A DNA stretch of 43,034 nt from Bifidobacterium sp. (GCA_022649135.1 JALCNP010000019.1:1-43034); one strand, 5' to 3'; counted from the first letter of the stretch, positions 32,174 to 41,071 are shown. The notes: a model not told the origin generated them from the letters alone. Made by a program: numbers and translations.

Positions 32174-33736
32174 ATGGCGTGCACAACGATTCTGATAGGC
32201 AAGGATGCCAGCTACGACGGTTCGACGATCATCGCGCGCAACGAGGACAGCGCGAACGGGGAGTTCAACCCCAAGCGCTTCATCGTCGTCAAACCCGCGG
32301 AACAGCCCCGTCACTACCGCAGCGTGATCGGGCGTCGTGACATCGATCTTCCCGACGATCCCATCCAATACACGGCCGTTCCCAATGCGGACCTCAAGGA
32401 GGGCATCTGGGGCGAGGCCGGGGTCAATGAGGCGAATGTGGCGATGAGCGCCACCGAAACCCTGACGTCCAACGAGCGGGTGCTTGGCGCGGACCCCATG
32501 GTGGAGTATGCCGCCGAGCTCGGAAAGCCGGGGAGCGAAGGCTATGAGCCGCAGGCCGCCGGCGGGATCGGCGAGGAGGACTTCCTGACGATCGTTCTCC
32601 CCTATATCGCCACCGCGCGTGAGGGGGTGGCCCGCCTCGGTTCGCTGCTGGAAAAATACGGGACCTATGAGATGAACGGCGTGGCCTTCTCCGATTCGCA
32701 GGAGATCTGGTGGCTGGAAACGGTCGGAGGCCACCACTGGATCGCCAAGCGCGTCCCCGATGAGGCCTACGTGACCATGCCGAATCAGCTGGGCATCGAC
32801 GAATTCGATCTCGAGGACGCCCTCGGCCCCCAGGAGGGGCATATGTGCTCGTCCGATCTCGGGGAATTCATCGCGGACAACCATCTCGATCTGAGCGTCG
32901 AATCCAGCTCCCCCTTCAACCCGCGCGACGCCTTCGGATCCCACAGCGATTCCGATCATGTCTACAACACCCCGAGGGCGTGGTACATGCAGCGTTTCCT
33001 GAATCCCTACGACGAGGCCTGGGACGGTCCCGACGCCGACCACCAGCCATGGAGCGACGACATTCCGTGGGCCCGTCAGCCCGAGCGCAAGGTCACCATC
33101 GAGGACGTCAAGTACGTCCTGAGCTCGCACTACCAGGGGACGCCGTACGATCCTTACGGCACCTTGGGCGACGAGCATAGCCGGCATCTGCTCAGGCCCA
33201 TCGGCATCAACCGCCAAAGTCAGCTTTCGGTCATGCAGATCCGCCCCTACCGCCCTCAGTGCGACAGAGCCATCCAATGGCTGGCATACGGGTCGAACCC
33301 CTTCAACACGCTCGTCCCCTTCTATGCCAACGTGGACAGCACGCCTGCGTATCTCAGCGACACCACGACGCGTGTCACGTCGGAGAACTACTACTGGGAG
33401 AACCGCATCATCGCGGCTTTGTGCAACGGCTCGTTCGCGCAGACGGCGAATGCGGTGGAGCGCTACCAGGAGAAGACCGGAGGGATGGGCCACCGTCTGG
33501 TGGCCGCGACGGACGAGCAGGTGTCCCGCCTCGAAGGGCACGATGCCGATCTCAGCGATCGCACACCCAAGGAGATCATCGCGGCCACGCGCGACGAATC
33601 CGTTCGCGAGATTCTCGCCGCCGCGAACCAGACCATGGCCGACCAACTCAAAAAGGAGACGGACGGGCTTCTGGACAGCGTCCTGTACACGGCAAGCATG
33701 GCCATGCGCAACGGCTTCAACCGCTCCGACAACTGA
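32174..33736 (+). CDS. pepD: C69-family dipeptidase (PepD-like)
   Basis: A 520-residue Ntn-hydrolase-type peptidase that cleaves dipeptides, probably in the cytoplasm because no signal peptide is present. The N-terminus MACTTILIGKDASYDGSTII puts the nucleophile at Cys3, as in PepDA-type enzymes that need no long propeptide. IARNEDS follows with the expected Arg and Asp. WWLETVGGHHWIAKRVPDE and MPNQLGIDEFDL are typical, and RAWYMQRFLNP and SQLSVMQIRPYRP lie in the second half. AGAGGA precedes the ATG. It is widespread in lactic bacteria and bifidobacteria. Next to it is a hairpin that separates it from the fhs gene. Confidence 0.94.
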   Translation: MACTTILIGKDASYDGSTIIARNEDSANGEFNPKRFIVVKPAEQPRHYRSVIGRRDIDLPDDPIQYTAVPNADLKEGIWGEAGVNEANVAMSATETLTSNERVLGADPMVEYAAELGKPGSEGYEPQAAGGIGEEDFLTIVLPYIATAREGVARLGSLLEKYGTYEMNGVAFSDSQEIWWLETVGGHHWIAKRVPDEAYVTMPNQLGIDEFDLEDALGPQEGHMCSSDLGEFIADNHLDLSVESSSPFNPRDAFGSHSDSDHVYNTPRAWYMQRFLNPYDEAWDGPDADHQPWSDDIPWARQPERKVTIEDVKYVLSSHYQGTPYDPYGTLGDEHSRHLLRPIGINRQSQLSVMQIRPYRPQCDRAIQWLAYGSNPFNTLVPFYANVDSTPAYLSDTTTRVTSENYYWENRIIAALCNGSFAQTANAVERYQEKTGGMGHRLVAATDEQVSRLEGHDADLSDRTPKEIIAATRDESVREILAAANQTMADQLKKETDGLLDSVLYTASMAMRNGFNRSDN

Positions 33737-33740
33737 CTCG

Positions 33741-33793
33741 ACGGGGACCGTCTTCCCGGACTCCGCCCGGCGGCTTCCGGGAGCGTTCCCCGT
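33741..33793 (+). terminator. Hairpin between pepD and fhs
   Basis: ACGGGGA (33741-33747) can pair with TCCCCGT (33787-33793), and TCCCGGA (33754-33760) with TCCGGGA (33776-33782), with unpaired bases between the two stems. No U tract follows, so read-through or a processing role is as likely as termination. Confidence 0.45.
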
Positions 33794-33852
33794 AACCGCA
33801 CACCTGCTGCTCTGGCCAGTCAGATCAGCACGACATAGGAAAGCAAGGAAAA

Positions 33853-35370
33853 ATGGCCCTTATCGATCGGTTCACCACCCCATATGGCGCCGTGCGCAAA
33901 ATCGATGCCTTCGGTTATCTCGATGCGCTGAAAGCGGATGCCGACGCTCCGCGCAAACACGGCAAGGTCGTGCTGGTCACGGCCGACACCCCGCTCAAGG
34001 CCTCGCGGGGAGAAGGAAAGACGACCACGACCATCGCCCTGATCGACGCCCTGCGTGCGCGTGGAGTGGACGCGGCGGCCGTTCTGCGCCAACCCAGCAT
34101 GGGCATCACCGCCGCCGGGTCAAAGGGAGGGGCGTCGGGAGGCGGAAAGGCCTCTCTGACGCATCCGGAGCTGGTCGACTGGGGTCTGTGCGGCGAGATG
34201 ACGGCGATAGCCGCCGCCCAGAACCTCCTTGTCTCCTTCGCGGAGAAGGCGGTCGACGAAGGCTCTCTGGACACGATTATGGTTCCCCGCGTCTCCGAGG
34301 TGCCGTCGCGCTCCCTTCGCCAGATCACCGTAGACCGTGGCAAGGGGGACGTTCCCGAACGCGTGGTGCTTACCCCGACATGCGAGCTTATGCAGATCGT
34401 GGTGCTATCCCGCTCGATGGAGGAGATCGGGCGTCGCGTGGCGGCCATGATAGCGGGAACCCGAGAGGGCGAACCCGTGAGATTCGGCGACTTCATCGAT
34501 GTGTGGCGCATCACCAACATCCTGACCGACGCGGTGAAGCCTGCTCTGACCGAGACCCGGAACGGGTCTGCGGTATACGTGCATGGAGGGCCCTTCGCCA
34601 ATGTCTCGGTGGGCATTCCGACCCTGGTCAGCGTCGAGATGGCCTGCGCCCTGCATGATGTCGTGGTCGTTGAGGCGGGCTACGGTGCGGATGCAGGAGC
34701 CCAGAAATGGCTGGATATCGCGTGCCGGGAATACGGTGCCCCGTGGCCGTCGGCCGCGGTCGTGGTCACCCGCGCCACCACGTGGCGCGACGATCCCTCG
34801 CTGTCCTGGCGCTACCCCTTCCACGTGCGGCGGCTGGAGGGCCTTGATATCCCCACGTTCCCCCTGATCAATCTGTGGGACGGCGAGGACGGCGAGGTTG
34901 ATTCGCTGAAGAGCACCGCCGATGCGCTGGGACTGCGCAAACCGATTGTCGGTAATCTGTATCGCGATGGCGGCAAGGCTCTCGCCCCCCAGCTTGACGC
35001 CTTTGTGCAGACGCTCTCCCAGGAATCCTCCCCTGCCCAGCCTGATTCCCACCGGGGCATGGCGCTGTTGGAAAACGTGCGGTGGGTTGCGGATCATGCG
35101 TATGGCGTTCCCCCGGAGCGGGTGATCATACGCGACGGGTTCGCCGAGTCCCTCGCGTCGGCGGAACAGCTGTGCAGGGCCGACGGGCTCGATCTCGACG
35201 ATCTCGCCCTCGTCGCCGTGAAATCCCCGGCGACCATGACCGATGACGATTCGGAGCCGGAGGACAGGAGAAGCGTGACGCTCAAGAAGGTCGAGGTGCA
35301 TGCCGGAGCCGGTCTGGTGCAGGTCAACCTCACCACGTCGCTGACGACACCCATGCCCAAGATCGTCTGA
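33853..35370 (+). CDS. fhs: Formate-tetrahydrofolate ligase
   Basis: A 505-residue enzyme that joins formate to tetrahydrofolate with ATP, giving 10-formyl-THF for one-carbon metabolism. The nucleotide site is DTPLKASRGEGKTTTTIALI, close to the family's TPTPAGEGKTTTT with one inserted residue. RQPSMGITAAGSKGGASGGG replaces the first signature and ends in lysine where tyrosine is normal. VVVTRATTWRDDP stands where the second signature is expected but is much changed. FANVSVGIPTLVSVEMACAL and EAGYGADAGAQKW, the glycine-rich active-site part, are well kept. It is about 50 residues shorter than the usual 555. AAGGAAAA precedes the ATG. It is monocistronic between hairpins. Confidence 0.9.
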   Translation: MALIDRFTTPYGAVRKIDAFGYLDALKADADAPRKHGKVVLVTADTPLKASRGEGKTTTTIALIDALRARGVDAAAVLRQPSMGITAAGSKGGASGGGKASLTHPELVDWGLCGEMTAIAAAQNLLVSFAEKAVDEGSLDTIMVPRVSEVPSRSLRQITVDRGKGDVPERVVLTPTCELMQIVVLSRSMEEIGRRVAAMIAGTREGEPVRFGDFIDVWRITNILTDAVKPALTETRNGSAVYVHGGPFANVSVGIPTLVSVEMACALHDVVVVEAGYGADAGAQKWLDIACREYGAPWPSAAVVVTRATTWRDDPSLSWRYPFHVRRLEGLDIPTFPLINLWDGEDGEVDSLKSTADALGLRKPIVGNLYRDGGKALAPQLDAFVQTLSQESSPAQPDSHRGMALLENVRWVADHAYGVPPERVIIRDGFAESLASAEQLCRADGLDLDDLALVAVKSPATMTDDDSEPEDRRSVTLKKVEVHAGAGLVQVNLTTSLTTPMPKIV

Positions 35371-35424
35371 TCCTCCCCGGATTTGGATCCCGCCGGTCTG
35401 CCTGCCGGATCCTAATCCGAGGAG

Positions 35425-35468
35425 GTGTCCCGGCACGGACCCTTCCTGAGGTGTCCGTGCCGGGACAC
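35425..35468. terminator. First hairpin of a tandem pair downstream of fhs
   Basis: Bases 35425-35440 (GTGTCCCGGCACGGAC) are exactly complementary to 35453-35468 around a 12-base loop. It shares its last base with the next hairpin. It lies between convergent fhs and the tautomerase gene. There is no strong U run, so it may also act as a processing barrier. Confidence 0.7.
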
Positions 35469-35519
35469 GTCGGGGCCGGTGGAGACGATCCGCGTCGATC
35501 CCCTCCACCGGCCCCGACG
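35468..35519. terminator. Second hairpin of the tandem pair
   Basis: CGTCGGGGCCGGTGGAG (35468-35484) is exactly complementary to 35503-35519. Seventeen perfect pairs surround an 18-base loop. It directly abuts the first hairpin. On the minus strand it follows the tautomerase stop codon by 13 bases. Confidence 0.7.
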
Positions 35520-35532
35520 CCGGGAGACGTCG

Positions 35533-35880
35533 TTAGAAATTGCCGCCGTTCCATCCCCAGTCGCCCGACGCGCTATAGCGAATGTACGTCCTGTCTCGCG
35601 GAATCGACAGCTCCTTGTTCAGAGCGTCCATGATCTGCGTCGTGAGGGATTCCCATGAGGATTTCGGCACGTTGGCTCCGAACACGTTGACTTCGACATA
35701 TGCGGCCGGGGCTTTGTCGCTGCCGGCGAAATAGATCGGCATATTGTCCTCGAAGGGGCACATCAGCCAGCTTTCCGATTTTCCGGGAACTGCGCCGATC
35801 GCCCTGCCGTAGGCTGTTTTCAACGCCTCGCGCTGCGCCTGCGTCGTCGGGACGGATACATGGGTGTGAATGACTGGCAT
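35533..35880 (-). CDS. MIF-family tautomerase-like protein
   Basis: A 115-residue protein beginning MPVIHTHVSVPTTQAQREAL, where the Pro after the initiator Met is the catalytic base of the tautomerase superfamily. Length and the later CPFEDNMPIYFAGS, YVEVNVFG and IPRDRTYIRYSASGDWGWNG match macrophage-migration-inhibitory-factor-like proteins, which form trimers. AAGGAGCAATC precedes the ATG at 35880; the long upstream extension of the frame is not coding-like. Bacterial MIF-like enzymes act on phenylpyruvate-type enols in vitro, but physiological roles are unknown. It is convergent with fhs. Confidence 0.85.
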   Translation of the reverse strand: MPVIHTHVSVPTTQAQREALKTAYGRAIGAVPGKSESWLMCPFEDNMPIYFAGSDKAPAAYVEVNVFGANVPKSSWESLTTQIMDALNKELSIPRDRTYIRYSASGDWGWNGGNF

Positions 35881-36069
35881 GATTGCTCCTTGCTTGTGGG
35901 GATGAACATCCGCCACCCATCCTAGTTGATGCGATTCTCTGATGTGATCTCCCGCCTCCCGAATGCGTAAGCGGTTTCCGTCCGTGATCCCGGGCTTCGA
36001 CGCCGGCCTCCGACGCCCCGGGGCGCGCCGGCTCGCCCCTCTGTGCCGCCGGGCGGCCGGGGAGTTGTG

Positions 36070-36087
36070 CAATCAATCGGTGTTGAT
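36070..36087. promoter_or_regulatory. Inverted repeat upstream of the GtrA gene
   Basis: AATCAA, TCGGTG, TTGATT is a perfect six-base inverted repeat; GTGCA and TGCAC flank it less symmetrically. It lies about 50 bases upstream of the GTG start, where an operator would be expected. Confidence 0.3.
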
Positions 36088-36137
36088 TCATGTGCACGTC
36101 GGGGACGGGTCAGCGTCATCGTGTTAAATGGAGAGTT

Positions 36138-36695
36138 GTGAAAAAGCTGATTGCACAATTGATGAAATTCGGTATCGTCGGCGTCATCGCCTTCGTCATC
36201 GATTTCGGCATCCTGAATTTTCTCGTGGGCGTGTTCCACATGCACAACGTCATCGCCGGAACCATATCGTTTCTCATCTCGCTCGCCTTCAACTATGTGG
36301 CCAGCATGAAGTTCGTGTTCACCCATCGCGAGGATATGGCCCGGTGGATGGAGGTCGTCATCTTCTTCGTCTCCGCCGCGATAGGGCTGTTCATGAACAA
36401 CGGCATCATCTGGCTGAGCACATTCGGCATGAACCACGACGCCTTCAACAGCCAGCATGCCGAATACCTGCTGCGCACCGACATGGGCAAGCTCGTCGCC
36501 ACCGTGGTGGTGTCGGTCTGGAATTTCATCATCCGAAAATGGCTGCTTGACGACACCCACACCGATGCCATGAACCGCTTGAAAAAAGAGGGCGATCGTC
36601 TCACGCCCGCGCAGCTCGAGGCGAAACGCACCGCGAGTTTCGCGCACAGGCTTGGAGCCTGGTCGGTAAGGCATACCCCGAAGGGCTGGCAGTGA
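36138..36695 (+). CDS. GtrA-like membrane protein
   Basis: A 185-residue protein with four hydrophobic helices, the GtrA pattern: FGIVGVIAFVIDFGILNFLV, VIAGTISFLISLAFNYV, EVVIFFVSAAIGLFMNNGII and LVATVVVSVWNFIIRKWLL. The FNYVASMKFVF sequence between helices two and three and NFIIRKWLL near the end are family marks. GtrA proteins are thought to flip or hold lipid-linked sugars for surface polysaccharides. The GTG at 36138 follows GGAGAG; an ATG at 36090 is less likely. No glycosyltransferase is next to it. A charged tail (RLKKEGDRL) closes the protein. Confidence 0.88.
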   Translation: MKKLIAQLMKFGIVGVIAFVIDFGILNFLVGVFHMHNVIAGTISFLISLAFNYVASMKFVFTHREDMARWMEVVIFFVSAAIGLFMNNGIIWLSTFGMNHDAFNSQHAEYLLRTDMGKLVATVVVSVWNFIIRKWLLDDTHTDAMNRLKKEGDRLTPAQLEAKRTASFAHRLGAWSVRHTPKGWQ

Positions 36696-36722
36696 CGTTC
36701 CGGGGAACGTCGCCGGGGGAGT

Positions 36723-38063
36723 CTATGCGCTGACTTCGGTGAGCGTGGGGGTCTGCGTGCTGTCCCTGATCTGCTTGAACCCCGACAGGGCCAGAGCAAG
36801 CGAGCCCAAGGCCAGGACCGTGACGACGATGAAGCCGCCGTGCGATCCCATCCGATCGATCATGACGCCGGCGGTCGCCGAGCCCATGGAACCGCCGATG
36901 GCGTTCATGGCGCCCATCCACGCCATGCCTTCGGTGAATCTGCTGGGAGGCACGAGATGCAGCATCAGCTGGTTTCCGTTGATCCACGTCGGGGCCTGGC
37001 ATACGCCGGAGATGAGGAAGATGATCATGATCACCCACAGATGCCTGGCGAAAAGGAAAGATCCGATGCCGATGTTCACCACCGCCAGACAGAAGTAGAA
37101 CCTCTTCCACAGGGGGATCACCCAGTTCTTGGCTCCGTATACCACGGCGCCGACCAGCGAGCTCAGGGAGAAGCAGGCGAAAACGAAGCCCGTGTACTGC
37201 TTCATGTTCTGTTCGGTGGCGAACGAGATGATGGAGATGCTCGAGGCGGACTGGAACGCACCGAGCCCGAAGAAGGTCGCGCACACGGCGATGAGCCCGG
37301 GCCCCCAGATGGATTCACCGGACGATTTCCGCGCACCCTCCCTGCCCTGGAGGACGGCCGCGTTGCGCAGCTCGCGCTCACGATACTGGGCTCGGGTCAG
37401 CCCGGCCTTACGGGCGAGCTGCGTCTGCGAGGGCGGTTCGGTGGTGAGCTCGGTGAGGAACATCAGCGCTCCGACGACCACGCACATGCCCGTCACCGAG
37501 AATGCAAGAAGCCCGGAGACGACCGCCAGCGTCGAGGCCAGCGGATTGCCGATCATCCACATGCATTCGTCGAACACCCCGGAAAGGGAGAGCGCCCGGT
37601 CGGTCCGTTCTCGGTCCCCCTTGAGCAGGTGCGTCCAGCGTCCCCGGCTCATCGCCCCCCACGGGGGTATCGCGGCCATGAACGGCACGAGACAGTAAAG
37701 AACCCATTCCGGCGCGTGGGCCGTGATGCTCGACACAAGCGCCATGGAGGCGGCGATCCACACCACGATCGTGGGTATGGAGACCTGTCTCTGCCCGAAC
37801 TTGTCGACCAGTTTTCCCAGGATCGGCCCCGCCACTGCCAGGGATATGGCCTGCAAGGCGCTCAAGGCACCCGCAAGGGAGTAGTTGCCGTAATAGTGCT
37901 GCACGGAGATGGTGATCGTCATGCCGACCATGGGGAACGGCATGCATGCGATCTCCGACCCGACGGTGAAGCGTGCGGTGTGGGGGATGCGCAGAAGCTC
38001 GGCGTATCCCCCGAAAACGCGATGCATGATGTCCTTGGCGCCGGCAAAAGCTCGATAGGTCAT
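36723..38063 (-). CDS. MFS transporter of unknown substrate
   Basis: A 446-residue transporter with about twelve hydrophobic helices in two halves joined by a charged loop (residues about 210-250, TRAQYRERELRNAAV). GPILGKLVDKFGQRQVSIPT holds the A-type G-x-L-x-D-x-x-G-x-R motif of MFS proteins in the loop between helices 2 and 3, and MIDRMGSHGGFI is its counterpart in the second half. GAAAGGAGCGGCA precedes the ATG. Drug or metabolite export is common for this group, but nothing here fixes the substrate. It is convergent with the GtrA gene. Confidence 0.9.
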   Translation of the reverse strand: MTYRAFAGAKDIMHRVFGGYAELLRIPHTARFTVGSEIACMPFPMVGMTITISVQHYYGNYSLAGALSALQAISLAVAGPILGKLVDKFGQRQVSIPTIVVWIAASMALVSSITAHAPEWVLYCLVPFMAAIPPWGAMSRGRWTHLLKGDRERTDRALSLSGVFDECMWMIGNPLASTLAVVSGLLAFSVTGMCVVVGALMFLTELTTEPPSQTQLARKAGLTRAQYRERELRNAAVLQGREGARKSSGESIWGPGLIAVCATFFGLGAFQSASSISIISFATEQNMKQYTGFVFACFSLSSLVGAVVYGAKNWVIPLWKRFYFCLAVVNIGIGSFLFARHLWVIMIIFLISGVCQAPTWINGNQLMLHLVPPSRFTEGMAWMGAMNAIGGSMGSATAGVMIDRMGSHGGFIVVTVLALGSLALALSGFKQIRDSTQTPTLTEVSA

Positions 38064-38235
38064 TGCCGCTCCTTTCTGTCTGGGCGTGTCCGATTCTCAC
38101 CGGGTCGGGCGGGGCGTCTGACACGGGAACGGGATGCCGTCATCCGGGGGATCCACGCGGCGCAGGCCTTCCTGACTCAGGTGCGCGGTGTCGTCTCCAT
38201 CGCCGGTTTAGTCGTCAAGTCAACGCAACCCTAGC

Positions 38236-38250
38236 CGTAGCAAGGCTACG
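38236..38250. promoter_or_regulatory. Short perfect hairpin between divergent MFS and phosphatase genes
   Basis: CGTAGC, AAG, GCTACG is a compact perfect dyad in the 260-base divergent region. It could be an operator for either gene. TAGATT at 38259-38264 downstream may be the -10 of the phosphatase gene. I see no coding sequence in the rest of the region. Confidence 0.3.
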
Positions 38251-38323
38251 ACACGCGGTAGATTATGGACAGGGCGAAATAATCGCTCCGAGGGATAGAA
38301 AACGTCACGGAAAGGCTTATGCA

Positions 38324-38983
38324 ATGCCGGAGGTCACCATTCATTTTGTCCGACACGGAGAGGTTTTCAATCCACGCCACGTGCTTTACGAGAGGCTTCC
38401 CGGTTTTCATCTTTCGAAGCTCGGCATACGGATGGTGCAGGAGACGGCGAGCCACATCGTCCAGGATCCCGGCGCGAGCGCCATCAGCGCCGTGTTCTCC
38501 TCCCCCCTGGAGCGTACGGTCGAAACCGCCGAGGAGATCCTCAAGGTCCTCAACGACCACCGTGAAAGCCTCGGGGAGCCCGATCTCGTTCTTCACACCG
38601 ATGCCCGGCTCATCGAGGCGGGAAACAAATTCCGGGGCAAGCGCATAGGGCATGCGCAGGGGGCGTTGTGGCGCAGGGAGAATCTGAAGCTGGTGCGCAA
38701 TCTGTGGAAGCCTACCTGGGGTGAGAGCTATGCCCATATAGCGGCCAGGATGAGCGATTTCGTGCAGGAGAAGATATCGCGGTATCCGGACTCCCAGATT
38801 CTCGTGGTGAGCCACGAATCCCCCATATGGTCATACCGGCATATGCTGGAGACGGGAAGGCCCGAGCACAACATGCTGCTTCGCCACACCGCTTTGGCAT
38901 CCGTCACTTCCATTACCTACGATTGTGAGACGAAGCGTGTATTGTCAATCACTTATGCGGATCCGGCCTGCGGAACCCGGTGA
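38324..38983 (+). CDS. Histidine phosphatase (phosphoglycerate-mutase-like) family protein
   Basis: A 219-residue cytoplasmic enzyme of the histidine phosphatase superfamily. The catalytic core is IHFVRHGEVFNP with the phosphorylated His at residue 9, FSSPLERTVETAEEIL gives the second arginine, and LVVSHESPIW has the second catalytic histidine. The sequence LIEAGNKFRGKRIG is unlike glycolytic phosphoglycerate mutase, so it is more likely a broad phosphatase. GGAAAGG precedes the ATG at 38324 at a long distance. The following gene starts 40 bases later on the same strand and is probably co-transcribed. Confidence 0.9.
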   Translation: MPEVTIHFVRHGEVFNPRHVLYERLPGFHLSKLGIRMVQETASHIVQDPGASAISAVFSSPLERTVETAEEILKVLNDHRESLGEPDLVLHTDARLIEAGNKFRGKRIGHAQGALWRRENLKLVRNLWKPTWGESYAHIAARMSDFVQEKISRYPDSQILVVSHESPIWSYRHMLETGRPEHNMLLRHTALASVTSITYDCETKRVLSITYADPACGTR

Positions 38984-39023
38984 GGGGGAATACCGATATG
39001 GATACTGCTGCAAAGGAGCGGAT

Positions 39024-39926
39024 ATGACTGTTCATATTCAACGAGCCGACATCGCCCGGATCTCCATGGTGGACGAGGTGCGCGCCGCGGCGAGGGCAGG
39101 GGTGGATCTCGTCGCCCTGTGGCCTTTGGACGACGCGAGCCAGATGAGCAACGACGCGAAATACGCGGAGAACCTGCAGGTCAGGGTCACCCGCACCATC
39201 GCCGCCGTCCTCACCCATGAAGACGTCACCGCGGCGGACGCGGAATTCGTCTACGAGGGGGCGGATTCCATCCCCGGACGCCCCCAGACGGTGGTGGACG
39301 CGTTGATTGCGGCGAACAACGCCTACGACCATATGGCCGATTACAGCGTGAACGGGGACACGAGCCTGGTCATGGGGGCGGCCGGCGAGCTTGGGGTCCG
39401 ATGGGACGGCGGAACCGTGACGGAGATGTCCGAACTGCTGCTTGCGGTGGAGCAGCTTGCCGGTTCCGCGGATGGCTCTGCCGCAGCGATCACCTCCGAC
39501 GTCGAGGAGGTGGCCCAGCGTCTGGCGCTTGTGCTGATCGCCGGCCGCTCCTGCTTGGACATCATCTCTCGGCATGCCCCCGAGGGCGACCTGATCGCCG
39601 ATGCCGCACCGATGCTGCTGTACGCCAACGAACTGTGCGAGCGGGTGTCGATTCCGCGCATGTCGCTGACGCCCGATCAACTGGCGCATGTGGCCGAATC
39701 CGGGAGGGGGGAGACCGGTGTCCAGGCGCGGCTGGAATCGTTCGCAGCGGCTCTTGCCCCTCTGGCGGCGCAGGAGTGGAAGCACCACCTTGACGATGTC
39801 CTGTGGAATCCCGACGAGGCGAAGAAGAAGGCGAAGGAGGACGATGAACGCAAGAACAAGGAGGCGCTCGCAGCCAAGTTCGCCCATGTTCCGCAGGACC
39901 GCGACAAGCCGACGGTCGAGCTGTAG
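39024..39926 (+). CDS. Conserved acidic protein of unknown function
   Basis: A 300-residue soluble protein that I do not recognise. It is acidic, rich in Ala, Asp and Glu, and largely helical in appearance, with ADIARISMVDEVRAAARAGV at the start and SDVEEVAQRLALVLIAGRSC in the middle. The last 50 residues are a highly charged stretch (NPDEAKKKAKEDDERKNKEA) likely to form a coiled coil. No signal peptide, membrane helix or catalytic motif is visible. AAAGGAGCGGAT precedes the ATG at 39024. It follows the histidine phosphatase gene closely and may be its partner. Confidence 0.8.
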   Translation: MTVHIQRADIARISMVDEVRAAARAGVDLVALWPLDDASQMSNDAKYAENLQVRVTRTIAAVLTHEDVTAADAEFVYEGADSIPGRPQTVVDALIAANNAYDHMADYSVNGDTSLVMGAAGELGVRWDGGTVTEMSELLLAVEQLAGSADGSAAAITSDVEEVAQRLALVLIAGRSCLDIISRHAPEGDLIADAAPMLLYANELCERVSIPRMSLTPDQLAHVAESGRGETGVQARLESFAAALAPLAAQEWKHHLDDVLWNPDEAKKKAKEDDERKNKEALAAKFAHVPQDRDKPTVEL

Positions 39927-40071
39927 GATGCCGTCCCTGCCATCGCCTCCCCTCGTCCTCACACGCGCTGACGGCGGCTGAAGGAGCCAATCCGCCGGTG
40001 CCCATCGGCGTGGGGACGTATGCCCGCCGAGACCGGTTCTTCCCGGCGTGGGGATTCGTGGCGGGGATATG

Positions 40072-40121
40072 CGATGCGGCCGGCGGAACGCTCCACGGGA
40101 AACGTTCCGCCGGCCGCATCG
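40072..40121. terminator. Perfect 19-pair hairpin between convergent genes
   Basis: Bases 40072-40090 (CGATGCGGCCGGCGGAACG) are exactly complementary to 40103-40121 around a 12-base loop. Neither side ends in a U run. It lies 146 bases after the acidic-protein gene and 18 bases after the DUF805 stop codon on the other strand, where a terminator is expected. Confidence 0.65.
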
Positions 40122-40138
40122 TGCGAACAGTCGGGAAA

Positions 40139-41071
40139 TCAGGCCTGAGGCTGGCCTGGGTTCTGGGCGGGGGTGCCGGTGAAGCCGTTCATCGGCGGCT
40201 GCGCGTAGCCGTTCTGCCCTCCTGGGAAGTCGATGTCGTATCGGGCTCCCTGCGGATTGGACTGCGCGACCATGAGAATGATGCCGGATATGAGGGTGAT
40301 GAGGGACAGCAGCGCGACGATGAGCGCCAGTCCGACCATGCCGGCCGCCGCCTCATAGCCGGTGCCGGACATCATCGATGCCCTGAGGGTTTGCGTCCGA
40401 GCGTTCAGGGGCATACTGAGAACGCTGGAGACGATCATCGGAATCCCCGGAAGCAGTATCCACCATCCTGATTTGTTCGAGTCGTGCAGTCGCCGTATAC
40501 CCAATGCTATGAACGGCACCACGATGGCCAGGTCCCAGATGCCGCTGAGCCAGGAGGTGAATCCGTGACCGACGATTGCGCCGATGATGCTCAGCACGAT
40601 GCTGACGAGGAAGTTGAAGAGGATGAACCACCAGAACTCGCTGCGGGAGGCGCGGCCGGTGAACACCGTGTATTTGTGGAAGAAGCGGCTCACCGCCTCG
40701 CCGAAGGTGCAGCCGTAATAGGGCTTGTCCATCGGGGGAACGCCCGCACCGAAGGAGTCCGCGTTCGAAACATACGGGGGAACGCCCTGAGGCAGGGGCG
40801 ACCCGTAGACGGGCTGTGACTGCTGCGGCGGCACTCCGGGTGTCTGGAATCCCTGCGGGGCGGCCGACGGCTGGGAGTAGGAGGGGGCGGGCTGCTGGGG
40901 CATCGGCTGCCCGGGCTGGGGCTGCTGATACTGCGGTACCTGCTGATACTGAGGTGTCTGCTGGGGCTGCTGTGCGTATGCGGCCGGATCCACGGGCGGA
41001 TGCTGCTCGAAGGAAGGCTGATCGGTTGGCGAATCGTTCTGCCCCTTCGGGCCGGGTTCGGGTTGTGTCAT
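40139..41071 (-). CDS. DUF805 membrane protein with Pro/Gln-rich N-terminus
   Basis: A 310-residue protein. Residues 1 to about 115 are low-complexity, rich in Pro, Gln and Tyr (YQQVPQYQQPQPGQPMPQQP). Then comes the DUF805 domain: the entry motif TVFTGRASRSEFWWFILFN, a helix pair around VSIVLSIIGAIVGHGF, and the family mark ALGIRRLHDSNKSGWWILL, followed by two more hydrophobic helices. The function of DUF805 is unknown. AAAGGGGATTCTC precedes the ATG. The disordered N-terminus may lie in the cytoplasm and bind other proteins. It is convergent with the acidic-protein gene. The 124 bases after it, to the permease gene, are AT-rich and probably hold its promoter. Confidence 0.88.
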   Translation of the reverse strand: MTQPEPGPKGQNDSPTDQPSFEQHPPVDPAAYAQQPQQTPQYQQVPQYQQPQPGQPMPQQPAPSYSQPSAAPQGFQTPGVPPQQSQPVYGSPLPQGVPPYVSNADSFGAGVPPMDKPYYGCTFGEAVSRFFHKYTVFTGRASRSEFWWFILFNFLVSIVLSIIGAIVGHGFTSWLSGIWDLAIVVPFIALGIRRLHDSNKSGWWILLPGIPMIVSSVLSMPLNARTQTLRASMMSGTGYEAAAGMVGLALIVALLSLITLISGIILMVAQSNPQGARYDIDFPGGQNGYAQPPMNGFTGTPAQNPGQPQA

